Below are positions 44,025 to 54,867 of a stretch of DNA of 64,000 nt, in pieces. Source of the stretch: Pseudomonas cremoricolorata DSM 17059 = NBRC 16634 (lineage in GTDB: Bacteria; Pseudomonadota; Gammaproteobacteria; Pseudomonadales; Pseudomonadaceae). The stretch is taken from NCBI RefSeq assembly GCF_000425745.1, contig NZ_AUEA01000006.1, positions 124,001-188,000 on the forward strand, written 5' to 3'. Numbering within the stretch: position 1 is the first letter of the stretch; the number at the start of each line of letters is the position of its first letter. The translations under genes and the position numbers were made by a program. The notes below the pieces were generated by a model. That model was not told the DNA's origin and did no database searches. It worked only from the letters and a program-made list of their open reading frames with translations.

Positions 44025-45065
44025 TTACTTGGCTTGGGCTTCTACTTGAGCTTCAACGCGACGGTTGATAGCGCGACCTTCTTCGGTGGCGTTATCGGCA
44101 ACCGGACGGGACTCGCCGTAGCCAACCGAATCAACACGGTTGGATTCTACGCCGTACTGCTGAGTCAGTACTTGCTTGACAGCGTTGGCACGACGCTCGG
44201 ACAGCTTCTGGTTGTAAGCGTCTGGACCGACGGAGTCAGTGTGACCTTCCACGGTGGTGGTGGTCTGTGGGTACTGCTTCATGAAGTCAGCCAGGTTCTT
44301 GATGTCGCCGTAGCTGTTAGGCTTGACGACCGACTTGTCGAAGTCGAACTTGACGTCCAGTTCAACGCGAACGACTTCGGCAACAGCCGGGCAGCCATCA
44401 GCGTCAACGGTAACGTTGGCTGGGGTGTCTGGGCACTTGTCGACGTTGTCGCAAACGCCGTCGTTATCGCTGTCGGTGCAGACGTCAGCAACAGGTGCTG
44501 GGGTCGGAGCGACTTCTTGCGATTTCGGGCTGCCACCGAAGTTCAGACCAACGCCAACGCTCGGTGCCCACTCGGTGTCACCTTGGTCGATGTTGTACTG
44601 AGCTTCAACGCCTGCACGGGCGTAGAACATGTCGGTGATGTACCACTTGGCACCAGCGCCCAGGTTGGCGAAGGTGGAGTGGTTACGACCGCCGCGGAAG
44701 CTCTGGCCGATCGACTGGTGAGAGAAACCAGCCGATACGTACGGACGGATAGCGTCGTACGGGTTGTTGAAGTGGTAAACGGCGTCCAGGGCGGTGTTCG
44801 AGCCCTTGATGTTCTTGCCGTCGTCGCCACGGGCGTTGTGCACTTCGTCGTAGCCCAGACGCAGTTCAACGTCGTCGGTCAGGAAGTAACCGATCGAACC
44901 ACCGAACAGGTTGCCGTCGTTTTTGAAGTCACGCTGGCTGTCGAAGTATTCTTTTTTGTAGAAGATCTCGGTTTCAACAGCGCCCTGGCCTTGAGCCATG
45001 ACACCAACCGAGGTAGCTGCGATGAGCGAGCCAATGGCCAAGCCCAAGGTATTTTTCAGTTTCAT
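44025..45065 (-). CDS. oprF: OprF, major outer-membrane porin (OmpA family)
   Basis: 346 residues. A signal peptide (MKLKNTLGLAIGSLIAATSVGVMA) is followed by an N-terminal eight-strand barrel, a proline-rich hinge (EVAPTPAPVADVC), a calcium/cysteine-rich repeat CTDSDNDGVCDNVDKCPDTP, and a C-terminal OmpA peptidoglycan-binding domain with VEGHTDSVGPDAYNQKLSERR and GYGESRPV. It provides slow non-specific diffusion and cell-wall anchoring. Directly downstream of sigX, whose product is known to transcribe oprF. Confidence 0.97.
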   Translation of the reverse strand: MKLKNTLGLAIGSLIAATSVGVMAQGQGAVETEIFYKKEYFDSQRDFKNDGNLFGGSIGYFLTDDVELRLGYDEVHNARGDDGKNIKGSNTALDAVYHFNNPYDAIRPYVSAGFSHQSIGQSFRGGRNHSTFANLGAGAKWYITDMFYARAGVEAQYNIDQGDTEWAPSVGVGLNFGGSPKSQEVAPTPAPVADVCTDSDNDGVCDNVDKCPDTPANVTVDADGCPAVAEVVRVELDVKFDFDKSVVKPNSYGDIKNLADFMKQYPQTTTTVEGHTDSVGPDAYNQKLSERRANAVKQVLTQQYGVESNRVDSVGYGESRPVADNATEEGRAINRRVEAQVEAQAK

Positions 45066-45127
45066 CCGTTAAATCCCCATCTGATGGTAGTTAAGCAGTC
45101 CCGCCACCATCCGGGTGGGGGCACAAC

Positions 45128-45180
45128 TCGACGGCAAGTCTAGCAGAACTCACCGGCTGGTTAGAGGTATTTGCCGTCGA
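45128..45180. promoter_or_regulatory. Hairpin in the sigX-oprF intergenic region
   Basis: TCGACGGCAA at 45128 and TTGCCGTCGA at 45171 form a perfect ten-base stem that begins right after the sigX stop. It may attenuate sigX read-through into oprF, which also has its own promoters here. Confidence 0.6.
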
Positions 45181-45771
45181 CTAAGTTTCAGCCAGGCCTG
45201 CAAATTTTTCCCTCAATTTATCGAGTGCGCGCTTGTACCGCATTTTCGTTGCGCTCAGCCCCATGTGCATGATGTCAGCGATCTCCTGAAATTCCAGCTC
45301 TGCGACAAAACGCAGCACCAGGATTTCCCGATCGATCGGGTTGACATGCACCAGCCACTTATCCAGTCCGCCTTTTTCTTCTGGCTGCGGTGCCTTGTCT
45401 TCGGTGGCCTCTTCGACCGGGTCGAGACTCAGAGCATCCATCAGCCGTCGCTTGCGTCGCTCCTTGCGATACTGGGTAATGCACTCGTTGTACGTGATGC
45501 TGTAGAGCCAGGTCTTGAATTTCGATTTCCCCTCGAAATTCTTCAACCCGTACAGCACCTTCAGCATCACTTCCTGACAGACATCATCCGCGTCACGGTC
45601 GTTCCCCAAATAACGCGCACAGACGTTGAACAGAGTGCGCTGGTAACGCCGCATGAGTTCTTCATAGGCGCGGGTGACGTGGAAAAGCTCCTCATGCGAG
45701 CGCGCCACCAACTCTTCGTCCGTGAGCTCGCGGGGGTCGTAACGCATGGGCAGCGAGTAGACTTTATTCAA
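45181..45771 (-). CDS. sigX: SigX, extracytoplasmic-function sigma factor
   Basis: 196 residues, ECF sigma with region 2 (TLFNVCARYLGNDRDADDVCQEVMLKVLYGLKNFEGKSKFKTWLY) and region 4 (PIDREILVLRFVAELEFQEIADIMHMGLSATKMRYKRAL). Controls oprF, membrane lipid and envelope functions in pseudomonads. The neighbouring small channel CmpX and CfrX are genetically linked to SigX activity. The first ATG gives the standard length. Confidence 0.96.
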   Translation of the reverse strand: MNKVYSLPMRYDPRELTDEELVARSHEELFHVTRAYEELMRRYQRTLFNVCARYLGNDRDADDVCQEVMLKVLYGLKNFEGKSKFKTWLYSITYNECITQYRKERRKRRLMDALSLDPVEEATEDKAPQPEEKGGLDKWLVHVNPIDREILVLRFVAELEFQEIADIMHMGLSATKMRYKRALDKLREKFAGLAET

Positions 45772-45860
45772 AACGCATCTGGCCGACAGTCAGGTCAATG
45801 TCGCCGCTCGGCCCCCAGGGCCCTTTTCAGCGGCGGCATACATTAACAGCTTTTGCCCGA

Positions 45861-46685
45861 TTAGCGGCGGGTGACACGCTGTTCGAGCAGCTGCCGGTTG
45901 GACAGCGACACCAGCTCACCGTCGTCGGTCAGAAGCGTCGTCTTGACCGTGCCGATCTCCTCGATCAACCCTTCTACCTCGCCGATCTGCACGCTCTGAC
46001 CGACCTGGAACAACTCACGCACATAGATGCCGGCAAGGATCTGCCCGGCGATTTCGCGACTGCCAAGGCCCATCGCCAGGGCAATCGCCAGACCAACGGT
46101 AATCAGACCGATGACGATCACATGGTTGAGCAGGTCGGTCTTGACCTCCAGCTGACTGATCGCGACCGAAATGGCAATGATGATCACCAGCCCCTGAACG
46201 ATGCGTCCGACGCCCGCCGCGTACTCCAGGCCAATGCCTTCGGCGGCGCCGCGCACCAGGCCGTTGGCCAGTTGTGCCAGCAGCACGCCTGCCAGCAGCA
46301 CCAATGCCGCACCGAACACCTTGGGCAGGTACAGAGCCAGCATGTCGAGGGTGGCCGAGACCCGCTCCAGACCCAGCGACTCAGCCGCCGAAACCAGGAA
46401 GATCAACAGCACGAACCAGTAGACGATCTTGCCGATCAGGGTCGACACCGGCACCTGGATACCGACCCGGCTGAACATCTTGGTCAGCCCGGTACCGCTC
46501 ATCAGGCGGTCGAGGCCGAGCTTGGCGAGCAGTTTCGAAAGCAAGGTGTCGAGCAGCTTGGCCACCACGAAACCGAGCAGTACCACCACCAGCGCACCGA
46601 ACAGGTTCGGGATGAAGTTCGCCACTTTAGTCCACAGCGCGGTCATTGCAGTGACCAGGCTCTGGGTCCAGAGATCGAGTTCCAT
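45861..46685 (-). CDS. cmpX: CmpX, small MscS-like membrane protein
   Basis: 274 residues. Several transmembrane helices are followed by a soluble domain of the MscS-like superfamily with GLAIALAMGLGSREIAGQILAGIYVRELFQVGQSVQIGEVEGLIEEIGTVKTTLLT. It sits between cfrX and sigX, as in other pseudomonads, where it affects SigX activity and membrane state. Starts three bases after the cfrX stop. Confidence 0.93.
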   Translation of the reverse strand: MELDLWTQSLVTAMTALWTKVANFIPNLFGALVVVLLGFVVAKLLDTLLSKLLAKLGLDRLMSGTGLTKMFSRVGIQVPVSTLIGKIVYWFVLLIFLVSAAESLGLERVSATLDMLALYLPKVFGAALVLLAGVLLAQLANGLVRGAAEGIGLEYAAGVGRIVQGLVIIIAISVAISQLEVKTDLLNHVIVIGLITVGLAIALAMGLGSREIAGQILAGIYVRELFQVGQSVQIGEVEGLIEEIGTVKTTLLTDDGELVSLSNRQLLEQRVTRR

Positions 46686-46687
46686 AA

Positions 46688-46954
46688 TCAGTCAGCCTTA
46701 TCAGCTTTGCTGCCACCGGCAGCGGTGCGACGCACCGGCGCAACGTGCGCCGAGCCATTGTTGATGGCGACCATCAACGCCTGGCCGCAACGGCCCAGCA
46801 GGGTGAACAGGTCGCCAGCGCCAACCTGGCGGTTGGCAGTCTTGAGCACGCGTCCCAGGCAGGCGTCGTCATCACGGTCGTGGCCGGACGGCGACGCCTT
46901 GAGCAGGTCGCGCAGAGATTCTTCAAACGGATCGTGCATGGGCACCTCGCGCAA
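46688..46954 (-). CDS. cfrX: CfrX, conserved small protein of the sigX locus
   Basis: 88 residues, cytoplasmic, no known domain: MHDPFEESLRDLLKASPSGH (from Met6) and LGRVLKTANRQVGAGDLFTLLGRCGQALMVAINNGSAHVAPV. Identified by content and position between cmaX and cmpX. The first methionine may be at 46954 or five codons later at 46939, which has a better ribosome site (GAGGTGCCC). Confidence 0.88.
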   Translation of the reverse strand: MREVPMHDPFEESLRDLLKASPSGHDRDDDACLGRVLKTANRQVGAGDLFTLLGRCGQALMVAINNGSAHVAPVRRTAAGGSKADKAD

Positions 46955-47010
46955 TGTCAGTCAAAGACGAGGCCGTAGCGCCACAGGTCACAAAACCACC
47001 CTGCCCTTGC

Positions 47011-48006
47011 TCATACCCAGCGCAAACGCCGAAACAGCCACCACTGACCCAGCGCCAGGGCGACGACCACAAGGCTTGCGAAGATGAAGCCATTGGGGCT
47101 TTGCGACCAGGGGATACCGCCGACGTTGATACCCAGCAAGCCGGTGACGAAGCTCATCGGCAGGAAGATGCAGGTGATGATGCCCAGGCGGTACATGGTC
47201 CGGTTCATCCGTTCGTCGCGCTTGCGGTCCTCGCTTTCCAGCAGCAGCGCAGCTCGCTCGCGAGCCAGTTCCAGCTCTTCGAGGTAGCGGATCAGGCTGT
47301 TGTTGAGCTCGTTCCAGTAGTCGGCATCACGATCGGCGAACCAGCTCCACTTGTGCCTGGAGAGCTGCGCGTAGATGTCACGCTGCGGGGCCAGAAAACG
47401 CCGCAGTGCCGCGGCGCGGCGACGAATCAGTTGCAGGCTGCCCTGGGCCGGGGCGTGGCGAGCATCGGCCTCGACCTGCTCTTCTTCGAGGTCGACCTCT
47501 TCAGAGAGGTCGGTGACCAGCGCCTGGACCTTCTCGGTGAGCAGTTCGCCCATCACCACCAGCAGCTCGGAGGCCGTCTTCGGCCCACGGCCTTCGGCCA
47601 GTTGCTGAAGGATTTCATCGCTGGCGCGCAGGGGCCGCAAACGCAGGGAAATGATCCGCTGCGCCTGGGCGAAAATACGCACCGAGACCATGTCTTCCGG
47701 TTCGGCACCAGGGTTGAGGTTGACCCCGCGCAGGAACAGCAGCAGCTGTTCATCGGCCAGCGGCAACAGCCGCGGCCGGGTGTTTTCTTCCAGCAACAGC
47801 TCGCAGGCGAACTCGCTCAGGCCGCTGTCGCGCAGCAGCCAGGTGCGGGTCTGTGGGTGACTGCGATCCCAGTGCAGCCATAAGCTCTGCTCAGGCTGCA
47901 GTTGCAGATCATCCAGTTCGGTACGGGCGACCGCGCGCCCGCCGCCATTGCCATCGAGCAGCAGGGCGTGGACCAGCCCCCACTGCGCGTTTTCTTCTTC
48001 GAACAT
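47011..48006 (-). CDS. cmaX: CmaX, CorA/ZntB-family transporter
   Basis: 331 residues. A long cytoplasmic N-terminal domain ends in two C-terminal helices with the family loop: YRLGIITCIFLPMSFVTGLLGINVGGIPW and GFIFASLVVVALALGQWWLF. The canonical GMN of CorA reads GIN, as in the ZntB branch, so zinc or another divalent ion is possible. First gene of the cmaX-cfrX-cmpX-sigX block. Confidence 0.93.
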   Translation of the reverse strand: MFEEENAQWGLVHALLLDGNGGGRAVARTELDDLQLQPEQSLWLHWDRSHPQTRTWLLRDSGLSEFACELLLEENTRPRLLPLADEQLLLFLRGVNLNPGAEPEDMVSVRIFAQAQRIISLRLRPLRASDEILQQLAEGRGPKTASELLVVMGELLTEKVQALVTDLSEEVDLEEEQVEADARHAPAQGSLQLIRRRAAALRRFLAPQRDIYAQLSRHKWSWFADRDADYWNELNNSLIRYLEELELARERAALLLESEDRKRDERMNRTMYRLGIITCIFLPMSFVTGLLGINVGGIPWSQSPNGFIFASLVVVALALGQWWLFRRLRWV

Positions 48007-48033
48007 CGAAGCTCCATCAGCGCCGCCGGCGCG

Positions 48034-48525
48034 TTACTCGGGCATGGCCAGGGGAATCGCCGAGACGATCACGCCATTGTTGTCGGCATACAGGTATTGG
48101 CCCGGACGGAAGGTCACGCCGGCGAAGCTGACCTCCACATTCAGCTGGCCCTCGCCGCGCTTGTCGGTCTTAAGCGGATGGCTTGCCAGCGCCTGCACGC
48201 CGACGTCGGTCTGGATCAGGGCGTCGACATCGCGCACGCAGCCGTAGATCAGCAGCCCTTCCCAGCCATTCTTCGCCGCTTTCTCGGCGAGCATGTCACC
48301 GAGCAGCGCACGGCGCAGCGAACCACCGCCGTCGACCACCAGCACCTTGCCGGTGCCATCGAGGTCGACCTGCTCGCGCACCAGCGAGTTGTCTTCGAAA
48401 CACTTGAGGGTGACGATCTGCCCGCCGAACGAATCGCGGCCACCGAAGTTGCTGAACATTGGCTCGAGCACCTGGATGTGCTCGGGGTAAGCGTCGCAGA
48501 GGTCGGGGGTGAGGTAGTGCTGCAT
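48034..48525 (-). CDS. rraA: RraA family protein (RNase E inhibitor / HMG aldolase-like)
   Basis: 163 residues. Signatures: [32 protein letters not shown] at the N-terminus and [45 protein letters not shown]. RraA binds and inhibits RNase E in enterobacteria; some members are aldolases. Located upstream of cmaX on the same strand, 28 bases away. Confidence 0.93.
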   Translation of the reverse strand: MQHYLTPDLCDAYPEHIQVLEPMFSNFGGRDSFGGQIVTLKCFEDNSLVREQVDLDGTGKVLVVDGGGSLRRALLGDMLAEKAAKNGWEGLLIYGCVRDVDALIQTDVGVQALASHPLKTDKRGEGQLNVEVSFAGVTFRPGQYLYADNNGVIVSAIPLAMPE

Positions 48526-48582
48526 GGCAAACTCCTGTCAGTCGTAACCAAAGGTAAGTTGTTGCAGTAGCGCGGGCCAAGG

Positions 48583-49590
48583 CTACACCGCCGAGGGCAC
48601 CTCGGTCATCCGCGATGCTTCACCCTGCTCGGCGCCCGGCAGCGCCACCTGCGGCTGCTCGAGCCAATGCAGCACCCGCGGCCAGACGTCGGTCTGCGCA
48701 GCCTTGCTGACCAGCATGTCGACATGGCCGAAGGCCTCAGTGCCAGGAGCCTGCCCCAGGCACAGGTACTGCTTGTGCGCGCTGCCGATCTGCTCGAACA
48801 GCGCGCGGCAGGCCCAGGGCGGGTCCTGGCGATCCGCTGCACCCGAGACCGCCAGCACTGGCACGTTCACGCTTGCCAGCCCTTGCCACCAGTCGTTGCC
48901 CTTTTCGCCGAAGCGGCCAAACAGCCCCTGCCAGCGCAGCGCCTCGAACACCAGCCCCATCGGCTCGTCCTCCGGGCCACGCTTGAGCCGCGTTCCAGAC
49001 ACATGGGGAAAGCGCTTGAGCAGCATGCGTAGAGCCCACGCCAACGGCGGGATCTTCAGCGGCCAGCGGCGTCGGCTGACCTGGGTGCCGAAAAACGCCG
49101 CGCTGGCCACCTGGGTGTCATCCAGGTAGCCGCCGCCCATGGCGGCCGCCAAGGTGATGCCGCCCAGCGAATGGCCCAGCCAGTGCGGCGCCTGGCCGGT
49201 CTGCTCCATGACGAACGCGGCGATCAGCGGCAGATCCTCGGCGGCATAGTCGGCCACGCGGTTGTGCGCCCAGCACCGGTTGCGCGGCGACAGGCCGTGG
49301 CCGCGCATTTCCGGAATCCACACATCGAAGCCGGCACGCGCCAGGAACGCGCCCAGGCCGATGCCCTTGGGCGAGAACCAGAAACGCCGATTGGAGAAGC
49401 TGCCATGCAGCAGGATCACCGGAATGCCCAGGGCGCCGGTCGGCTCGACCTGGCCCAGGCGGGTCAGGGCGAGCTCCACGCTGGGGTCGGAAACGTTGCC
49501 GGCCTTGATGCGGTAGACGTCTTCACTGAGGTCGCCGCGCCGCTCGGCACTGAGCAAGGCGACGGGAAAGAGAGCACTGCTGCTTTGCAT
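48583..49590 (-). CDS. Alpha/beta hydrolase (lipase/esterase-like)
   Basis: 335 residues. Motifs: PVILLHGSFSNRRFWFSPKG (oxyanion), nucleophile elbow WLGHSLGGITLAAAMGGG, acid LAVSGAADRQDPPW and histidine EAFGHVDMLVSKAAQ. Hydrophobic regions around residues 105-190 suggest membrane contact but no signal peptide. Substrate unknown. The ATG at 49590 (MQSSSALFPVALL) is chosen to fit the family length; an upstream frame of 32 codons looks non-coding. Confidence 0.87.
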   Translation of the reverse strand: MQSSSALFPVALLSAERRGDLSEDVYRIKAGNVSDPSVELALTRLGQVEPTGALGIPVILLHGSFSNRRFWFSPKGIGLGAFLARAGFDVWIPEMRGHGLSPRNRCWAHNRVADYAAEDLPLIAAFVMEQTGQAPHWLGHSLGGITLAAAMGGGYLDDTQVASAAFFGTQVSRRRWPLKIPPLAWALRMLLKRFPHVSGTRLKRGPEDEPMGLVFEALRWQGLFGRFGEKGNDWWQGLASVNVPVLAVSGAADRQDPPWACRALFEQIGSAHKQYLCLGQAPGTEAFGHVDMLVSKAAQTDVWPRVLHWLEQPQVALPGAEQGEASRMTEVPSAV

Positions 49591-49726
49591 GGAATCTGGC
49601 GCACGAAAAAACGCCGAGTATAAATGCACACGCGGGCGCTGCCCAATGCCATTGAAGCCGGCATCCGGCGGCGCCCGCGCGTGCATCGCAGATCCGCTGC
49701 GGCCTGCGCCGCAGCGGCTGGCGGAA

Positions 49727-52102
49727 TCAACCGGCGACTTGCTCTTCGGCGAGGAAGAACCAGGTCTCCAGCACCGAGTCAGGGTTGAGCGAAACGCTCT
49801 CGATGCCCTGCTCCATCAGCCATTTGGCAAGGTCGGGGTGATCCGATGGGCCCTGACCGCAAATACCGATGTACTTGCCGGCCTTGTTGCAGGCCGCGAT
49901 GGCATTGGCCAGAAGCTTCTTGACCGCAGGGTTACGCTCGTCAAACAGGTGGGCGATGATCCCCGAGTCGCGGTCCAGACCCAGGGTCAGCTGGGTCAGG
50001 TCGTTGGAACCGATGGAGAAGCCGTCGAAGTATTCGAGGAACTCTTCGGCCAGGATGGCGTTGGACGGCAGCTCGCACATCATGATCACGCGCAGGCCGT
50101 TGTCGCCGCGGGCCAGGCCGTTTTCGGCGAGCAGATCGACCACCTGGCTGGCTTCGCCCAGAGTGCGCACGAACGGCACCATGATCTCGACGTTGGTCAG
50201 GCCCATGACATTGCGCACGTGCTTGAGCGCACGGCACTCCAGCTCGAAGCAGTCACGGAACGACTCGCTGATGTAGCGCGACGCGCCGCGGAAGCCCAGC
50301 ATCGGGTTCTCTTCTTCCGGCTCGTACAGCTTGCCGCCGATGAGGTTGGCGTATTCGTTGGACTTGAAGTCCGACAGCCGCACGATGACCTTTTTCGGGT
50401 AGAACGCCGCGGCCAGGGTGCTGATGCCTTCGACCAGTTTGTCGACGTAGAAGCTGACCGGGTCGGCGTAGCCGGCCACGCGCTTGTCGACGCTGTCCTT
50501 GAGCTCCGGGGGCAGACCCGCGTAGTTGAGCAGCGCCTTGGGGTGCACACCGATCATGCGGTTGATGATGAATTCCAGGCGCGCCAAGCCTACCCCTTCG
50601 TTGGGCAGCTGGGCGAAGTCGAACGCACGGTCGGGGTTACCGACGTTCATCATGATCTTGAACGGCAGCTCGGGCATGGCATCGACCGAGTTCTGCTTGA
50701 CGTCGAAGCCCAGCTCACCTTCGAAGATGAAACCGGTATCACCCTCGGCGCAGGAAACGGTCACGCCCTGGCCATCCTTGAGCAACTGGGTGGCATTGCC
50801 ACAGCCGACCACCGCCGGAATGCCCAGCTCGCGCGCGATGATCGCGGCGTGGCAGGTACGCCCGCCACGGTTGGTAACAATGGCGCTGGCGCGCTTCATT
50901 ACCGGTTCCCAGTCCGGGTCGGTCATGTCCGAGACCAGCACGTCGCCTGGCTGGACCTTGTCCATTTCCGAGACGTCGTTGATCACGCGGACCTTGCCGG
51001 CGCCGATACGCTGGCCGATCGCCCGGCCTTCGACCAGCACGGTGCCTTTTTCCTTGAGCAGGTAGCGCTCCATGACATTGGCACTGGCCCGGCTCTTGAC
51101 CGTCTCGGGACGCGCCTGAACGATGTACAGCTTGCCGTCGTCACCGTCCTTGGCCCATTCGATGTCCATCGGCCGCTGGTAGTGCTTCTCGATGATCATC
51201 GCCTGCTTGGCCAGCTCGGCGACTTCCTCGTTGCTCAGGCAGAAGCGCGCGCGCTCGGCGCGGTCGACGTCGACGGTCTTCACCGAACGGCCGGCCTTGG
51301 CTTCCTCGCCGTAGATCATCTTGATCGCCTTGCTGCCCAGGTTGCGCCGCAGGATCGCCGGACGCCCGGCCTCCAGGGTCTGCTTGTGCACGTAGAACTC
51401 GTCCGGGTTGACCGCACCCTGAACCACGGTTTCACCCAGACCGTAGGCGCCGGTGATGAACACCACGTCGCGGAAGCCCGACTCGGTATCGAGGGTGAAC
51501 ATGACCCCGGCGGTGCCGGTTTCCGAGCGGACCATGCGCTGCACACCGGCAGACAGGGCGACCAGCTTGTGGTCGAAGCCCTGGTGCACGCGGTAGGCGA
51601 TGGCGCGGTCGTTGAACAGCGAAGCGAACACTTCCTTGGCGGCACGGATGACGTTGTCGACGCCACGGATGTTGAGGAAGGTTTCCTGCTGACCGGCGAA
51701 CGAGGCGTCGGGCAGGTCTTCGGCGGTGGCCGAGGAACGCACGGCGACCGCCATGTTGTCGTTGCCATCGGCCATGCTGGCGAAGGCGGTGCGGATTTCT
51801 GCGTCCAGGCGCGATGGGAATTCAGCGTCCATGACCCACTGGCGAATCTGCGCGCCGGTCTGGGTCAGGGCCGCGATGTCATCGACGTCGAGGGCGTCGA
51901 GCGCGGCATTGATGCGATCGTTCAGGCCACTTTGCTCAAGGAAATCGCGGTACGCCTGAGCCGTAGTGGCAAAGCCGCCCGGCACTGAAACCCCAGCACC
52001 GGCGAGGTTGCTGATCATTTCGCCCAGGGATGCGTTCTTGCCCCCTACGTGCTCTACATCATGGACGCCGAGCTTATCGAGGGAAACTACGTACTCTACC
52101 AA
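49727..52102 (-). CDS. ppsA: Phosphoenolpyruvate synthase
   Basis: Pyruvate, water dikinase; makes PEP from pyruvate and ATP for gluconeogenesis. 791 residues. N-terminal ATP-grasp region begins [26 protein letters not shown]; the phospho-histidine is H418 in [21 protein letters not shown]; the C-terminal PEP-binding barrel has [18 protein letters not shown] and [10 protein letters not shown]. It is divergent from its own regulator gene ppsR. Confidence 0.97.
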   Translation of the reverse strand: MVEYVVSLDKLGVHDVEHVGGKNASLGEMISNLAGAGVSVPGGFATTAQAYRDFLEQSGLNDRINAALDALDVDDIAALTQTGAQIRQWVMDAEFPSRLDAEIRTAFASMADGNDNMAVAVRSSATAEDLPDASFAGQQETFLNIRGVDNVIRAAKEVFASLFNDRAIAYRVHQGFDHKLVALSAGVQRMVRSETGTAGVMFTLDTESGFRDVVFITGAYGLGETVVQGAVNPDEFYVHKQTLEAGRPAILRRNLGSKAIKMIYGEEAKAGRSVKTVDVDRAERARFCLSNEEVAELAKQAMIIEKHYQRPMDIEWAKDGDDGKLYIVQARPETVKSRASANVMERYLLKEKGTVLVEGRAIGQRIGAGKVRVINDVSEMDKVQPGDVLVSDMTDPDWEPVMKRASAIVTNRGGRTCHAAIIARELGIPAVVGCGNATQLLKDGQGVTVSCAEGDTGFIFEGELGFDVKQNSVDAMPELPFKIMMNVGNPDRAFDFAQLPNEGVGLARLEFIINRMIGVHPKALLNYAGLPPELKDSVDKRVAGYADPVSFYVDKLVEGISTLAAAFYPKKVIVRLSDFKSNEYANLIGGKLYEPEEENPMLGFRGASRYISESFRDCFELECRALKHVRNVMGLTNVEIMVPFVRTLGEASQVVDLLAENGLARGDNGLRVIMMCELPSNAILAEEFLEYFDGFSIGSNDLTQLTLGLDRDSGIIAHLFDERNPAVKKLLANAIAACNKAGKYIGICGQGPSDHPDLAKWLMEQGIESVSLNPDSVLETWFFLAEEQVAG

Positions 52103-52281
52103 GGTGATCTCTCCGCTAACTGTGTTGGGAAAAGCTCAAAAAGGCGCCGCGAACCGATTCTGGCCGGACCGGGCGCTTGTGGCCTGGACGTGCAAATTGA
52201 GTAAGAATGCCGAACGTCGTGTTCGGCAAACCGAACCTATCATATCCAGAAACATTCAGCAGCTTAAGGCCCAAGGCGCAC

Positions 52282-53100
52282 ATGAAACGAACCGCGTTCT
52301 TCATCTCCGACGGTACCGGAATCACTGCTGAGACACTCGGGCAAAGCCTGTTGGCTCAGTTCGATACTACGCCTTTCAATAAATTCACCCGTCCTTATAT
52401 CGACACTGCCGACAAAGCCCGCGCCATGGTTGCGCAAATCAACCTGGCGGCGGAACGTGATGGCGTGCGGCCAATCATCTTCGACACCATCGTCAATCAG
52501 GACATCCGCGAGATACTCGCTACCTCCAACGGCTTCATGATCGATATCTTCTCCTCGTTCCTGTCGCCGCTGGAGCAAGAGCTGATGGCCAGCTCTTCCT
52601 ATTCGGTGGGCAAGTCCCACTCCATCGGTGGCAACTCCAACTATATGGAGCGCATCGAGGCGGTGAACTTCGCCCTGGACAACGACGACGGCGCCCGCAC
52701 CCATTATTACGACAAGGCCGACCTGATTCTGGTAGGTGTATCACGCTGCGGCAAAACGCCGACCTGCCTTTATATGGCCATGCAGTTCGGCATTCGCGCA
52801 GCCAACTACCCGTTCACCGAAGACGACATGGAACGCCTGCAATTGCCTGCCGTACTGCGCAAGCACCAGAGCAAACTGTTCGGCCTGACCATCGACCCCG
52901 ACCGCCTCACCGCGATTCGGCATGAGCGCAAACCCAACAGCCGCTATTCGAGTTTCGCCCAGTGCGAGTTCGAGGTGCGCGAAGTCGAGGGCCTGTTCCG
53001 TCGCGAGAACATCGCCCACATCAACTCCACCCACTTTTCCGTAGAAGAAATCGCCGCCAAGATTCTGGTCGAGAAAGGCGTCGAACGGCGCTTCAAGTAA
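52282..53100 (+). CDS. ppsR: PEP synthase regulatory protein (PSRP kinase/phosphorylase)
   Basis: Bifunctional ADP-dependent kinase and Pi-dependent phosphorylase that switches PpsA off and on. 272 residues, DUF299 family. Signatures: [22 protein letters not shown], the P-loop-like [17 protein letters not shown], and [24 protein letters not shown]. The ATG at 52282 is chosen because the family starts [11 protein letters not shown]. Confidence 0.96.
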   Translation: MKRTAFFISDGTGITAETLGQSLLAQFDTTPFNKFTRPYIDTADKARAMVAQINLAAERDGVRPIIFDTIVNQDIREILATSNGFMIDIFSSFLSPLEQELMASSSYSVGKSHSIGGNSNYMERIEAVNFALDNDDGARTHYYDKADLILVGVSRCGKTPTCLYMAMQFGIRAANYPFTEDDMERLQLPAVLRKHQSKLFGLTIDPDRLTAIRHERKPNSRYSSFAQCEFEVREVEGLFRRENIAHINSTHFSVEEIAAKILVEKGVERRFK

Positions 53101-53265
53101 CCCTAAAGGTGCAGGTGGGCGCGCCGTTGGCTGAGAGCGACGGCGTAGCATGCGGTTACGACATTTCCATGACCGACCCAGCCGGTGGCAAAAAATCCCT
53201 CAACAAATCCCTCGGCGTGCCGATAGTTCAAAAAACCTTGCGACTATCTTCGGACACCTGCCGCC

Positions 53266-54831
53266 ATGCGTAACAACCAACCGATCACTCAGAGAGAACG
53301 GACTTTCCCTGCCCAGCAGCGGTTGATCTCCACCACCAACGTCAAAGGCGTGATCAGCTACTGCAACGAGGCCTTCGTCGAAATAAGCGGCTTCGAGCGC
53401 GACGCCCTGATCGGCTCGCCGCACAACCTGGTGCGTCACCCGGATGTGCCGGAGGCGGTATTCGCGCACATGTGGCAGACCCTCAAGCAAGGCCTGCCCT
53501 GGATGGGCATCGTCAAGAACCGCTGCCAGAACGGTGATCATTACTGGGTCAATGCCTACGTCACGCCGATCTTCGAAAGCAACCAGGTGGTGGGCTACGA
53601 ATCGGTGCGGGTCAAACCGACCGCCGAACAGGTGCGCCGTGCCGAGGCGCTGTACCAGCGGCTCAACCAGGGCAAGTCGGCCGTCCCGCGGCGCGACACC
53701 TGGCTGCCGGTGGTGCAGGACTGGCTGCCGTTCATTCTGGTCAGCCAGATCGGCTTCGTCATCGGCAGCTATTTCAGCCATGGCGCAGGCTTCGCCCTGG
53801 CTGCAGCGCTGTCGGTGCCACTGGGGCTGATCGGCCTGAGCTGGCAGCAGCGCGGGCTCAAGCGCCTGCTGCGCCTGGCTGAGCAGACCACCTCCGACCC
53901 GCTCATCGCGCAGATGTACACCGACAGCCGTGGCGTCCAGGCGCGCCTGGAAATGGCCATGCTCAGCCAGGATGCGCGCATGAAGACCTGCCTGACGCGC
54001 CTGCAGGACAGCGCCGAGCACCTCAGCGACCAGGCCAGGCAATCCGACAGCCTGGCCCATCAGAGCTCGGCGGGGCTCGAGCGCCAGCGGGTGGAAACCG
54101 AACAGGTGGCCGCTGCGGTCAATCAGATGGCGGCAACCACCCAGGAGGTCGCCAGCCACGTCCAGCGCACCGCCGACGCCACGCAGCAAGCCAATCGCCT
54201 GACCAGCCAGGGACGCACCATCGCCGGGGAAACCCGCGACGCCATCGAACGGTTGTCCAGCGCGGTCGGCGACACGGGGCGCACCGTGACGCAACTGGCC
54301 AAGGACAGCGATGAAATCGGCGGTGTGGTCGACGTCATCAAGGGCATCGCCGACCAGACCAACCTGCTGGCGCTGAACGCTGCCATCGAGGCCGCCCGCG
54401 CCGGGGAAATGGGCCGAGGCTTCGCCGTGGTGGCCGATGAGGTGCGCCAGCTGGCGCAACGCACCGCCGAGTCCACCGGGCAGATCCACACCCTGATCGC
54501 CAAGCTGCAGCAGACTGCCAACAACGCTGTGCAAACCATGGAGACCGGCCATCGCCAGGCCCAGGAAGGCGTCGAGCGAGTGATGCAGGCTGACCAGGCG
54601 CTGGTCGGCATCAGCGATGCAGTGGCAAATATCACCGACATGACCACGCAGATCGCCGCCGCCACCGAAGAGCAAAGCGCAGTGGCCGACGAAATCAGCC
54701 GCAACATCAGCACCATCGCCGACCTGGCCGATCAGACGTCCGGGCAGGCGCAGCGCTCGGCACTGCTCAGCGAGGAACTGACCAGCACCGCAGGCACGCA
54801 ATACTCGCTGGTCGAGCGCTTCAACCGCTGA
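53266..54831 (+). CDS. aer: Aer-type methyl-accepting chemotaxis receptor with PAS domain
   Basis: Energy-taxis receptor, 521 residues. N-terminal PAS domain (about 20-125) with [17 protein letters not shown] and [30 protein letters not shown], which binds FAD in Aer. A membrane-anchor hairpin at about 155-190 has no periplasmic domain. The signalling domain has the hairpin tip [42 protein letters not shown]. Typical length for Pseudomonas Aer. Confidence 0.9.
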   Translation: MRNNQPITQRERTFPAQQRLISTTNVKGVISYCNEAFVEISGFERDALIGSPHNLVRHPDVPEAVFAHMWQTLKQGLPWMGIVKNRCQNGDHYWVNAYVTPIFESNQVVGYESVRVKPTAEQVRRAEALYQRLNQGKSAVPRRDTWLPVVQDWLPFILVSQIGFVIGSYFSHGAGFALAAALSVPLGLIGLSWQQRGLKRLLRLAEQTTSDPLIAQMYTDSRGVQARLEMAMLSQDARMKTCLTRLQDSAEHLSDQARQSDSLAHQSSAGLERQRVETEQVAAAVNQMAATTQEVASHVQRTADATQQANRLTSQGRTIAGETRDAIERLSSAVGDTGRTVTQLAKDSDEIGGVVDVIKGIADQTNLLALNAAIEAARAGEMGRGFAVVADEVRQLAQRTAESTGQIHTLIAKLQQTANNAVQTMETGHRQAQEGVERVMQADQALVGISDAVANITDMTTQIAAATEEQSAVADEISRNISTIADLADQTSGQAQRSALLSEELTSTAGTQYSLVERFNR

Positions 54832-54840
54832 CCCCTCCAA

Positions 54841-54863
54841 GGCCCCGGCGCAATGCCGGGGCC
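54841..54863 (+). terminator. GC-rich hairpin between aer-like gene and pseudouridine synthase gene
   Basis: GGCCCCGGC, five-base loop, GCCGGGGCC: perfect nine-base stem between convergent genes, ten bases after the aer stop. T run is weak. Confidence 0.7.
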
Positions 54864-54867
54864 GGCA

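Noticed and set aside
49589..51988. 799-codon open frame opposite ppsA
   Set aside because: Antisense shadow; PEP synthase on the other strand is full length with catalytic histidine.
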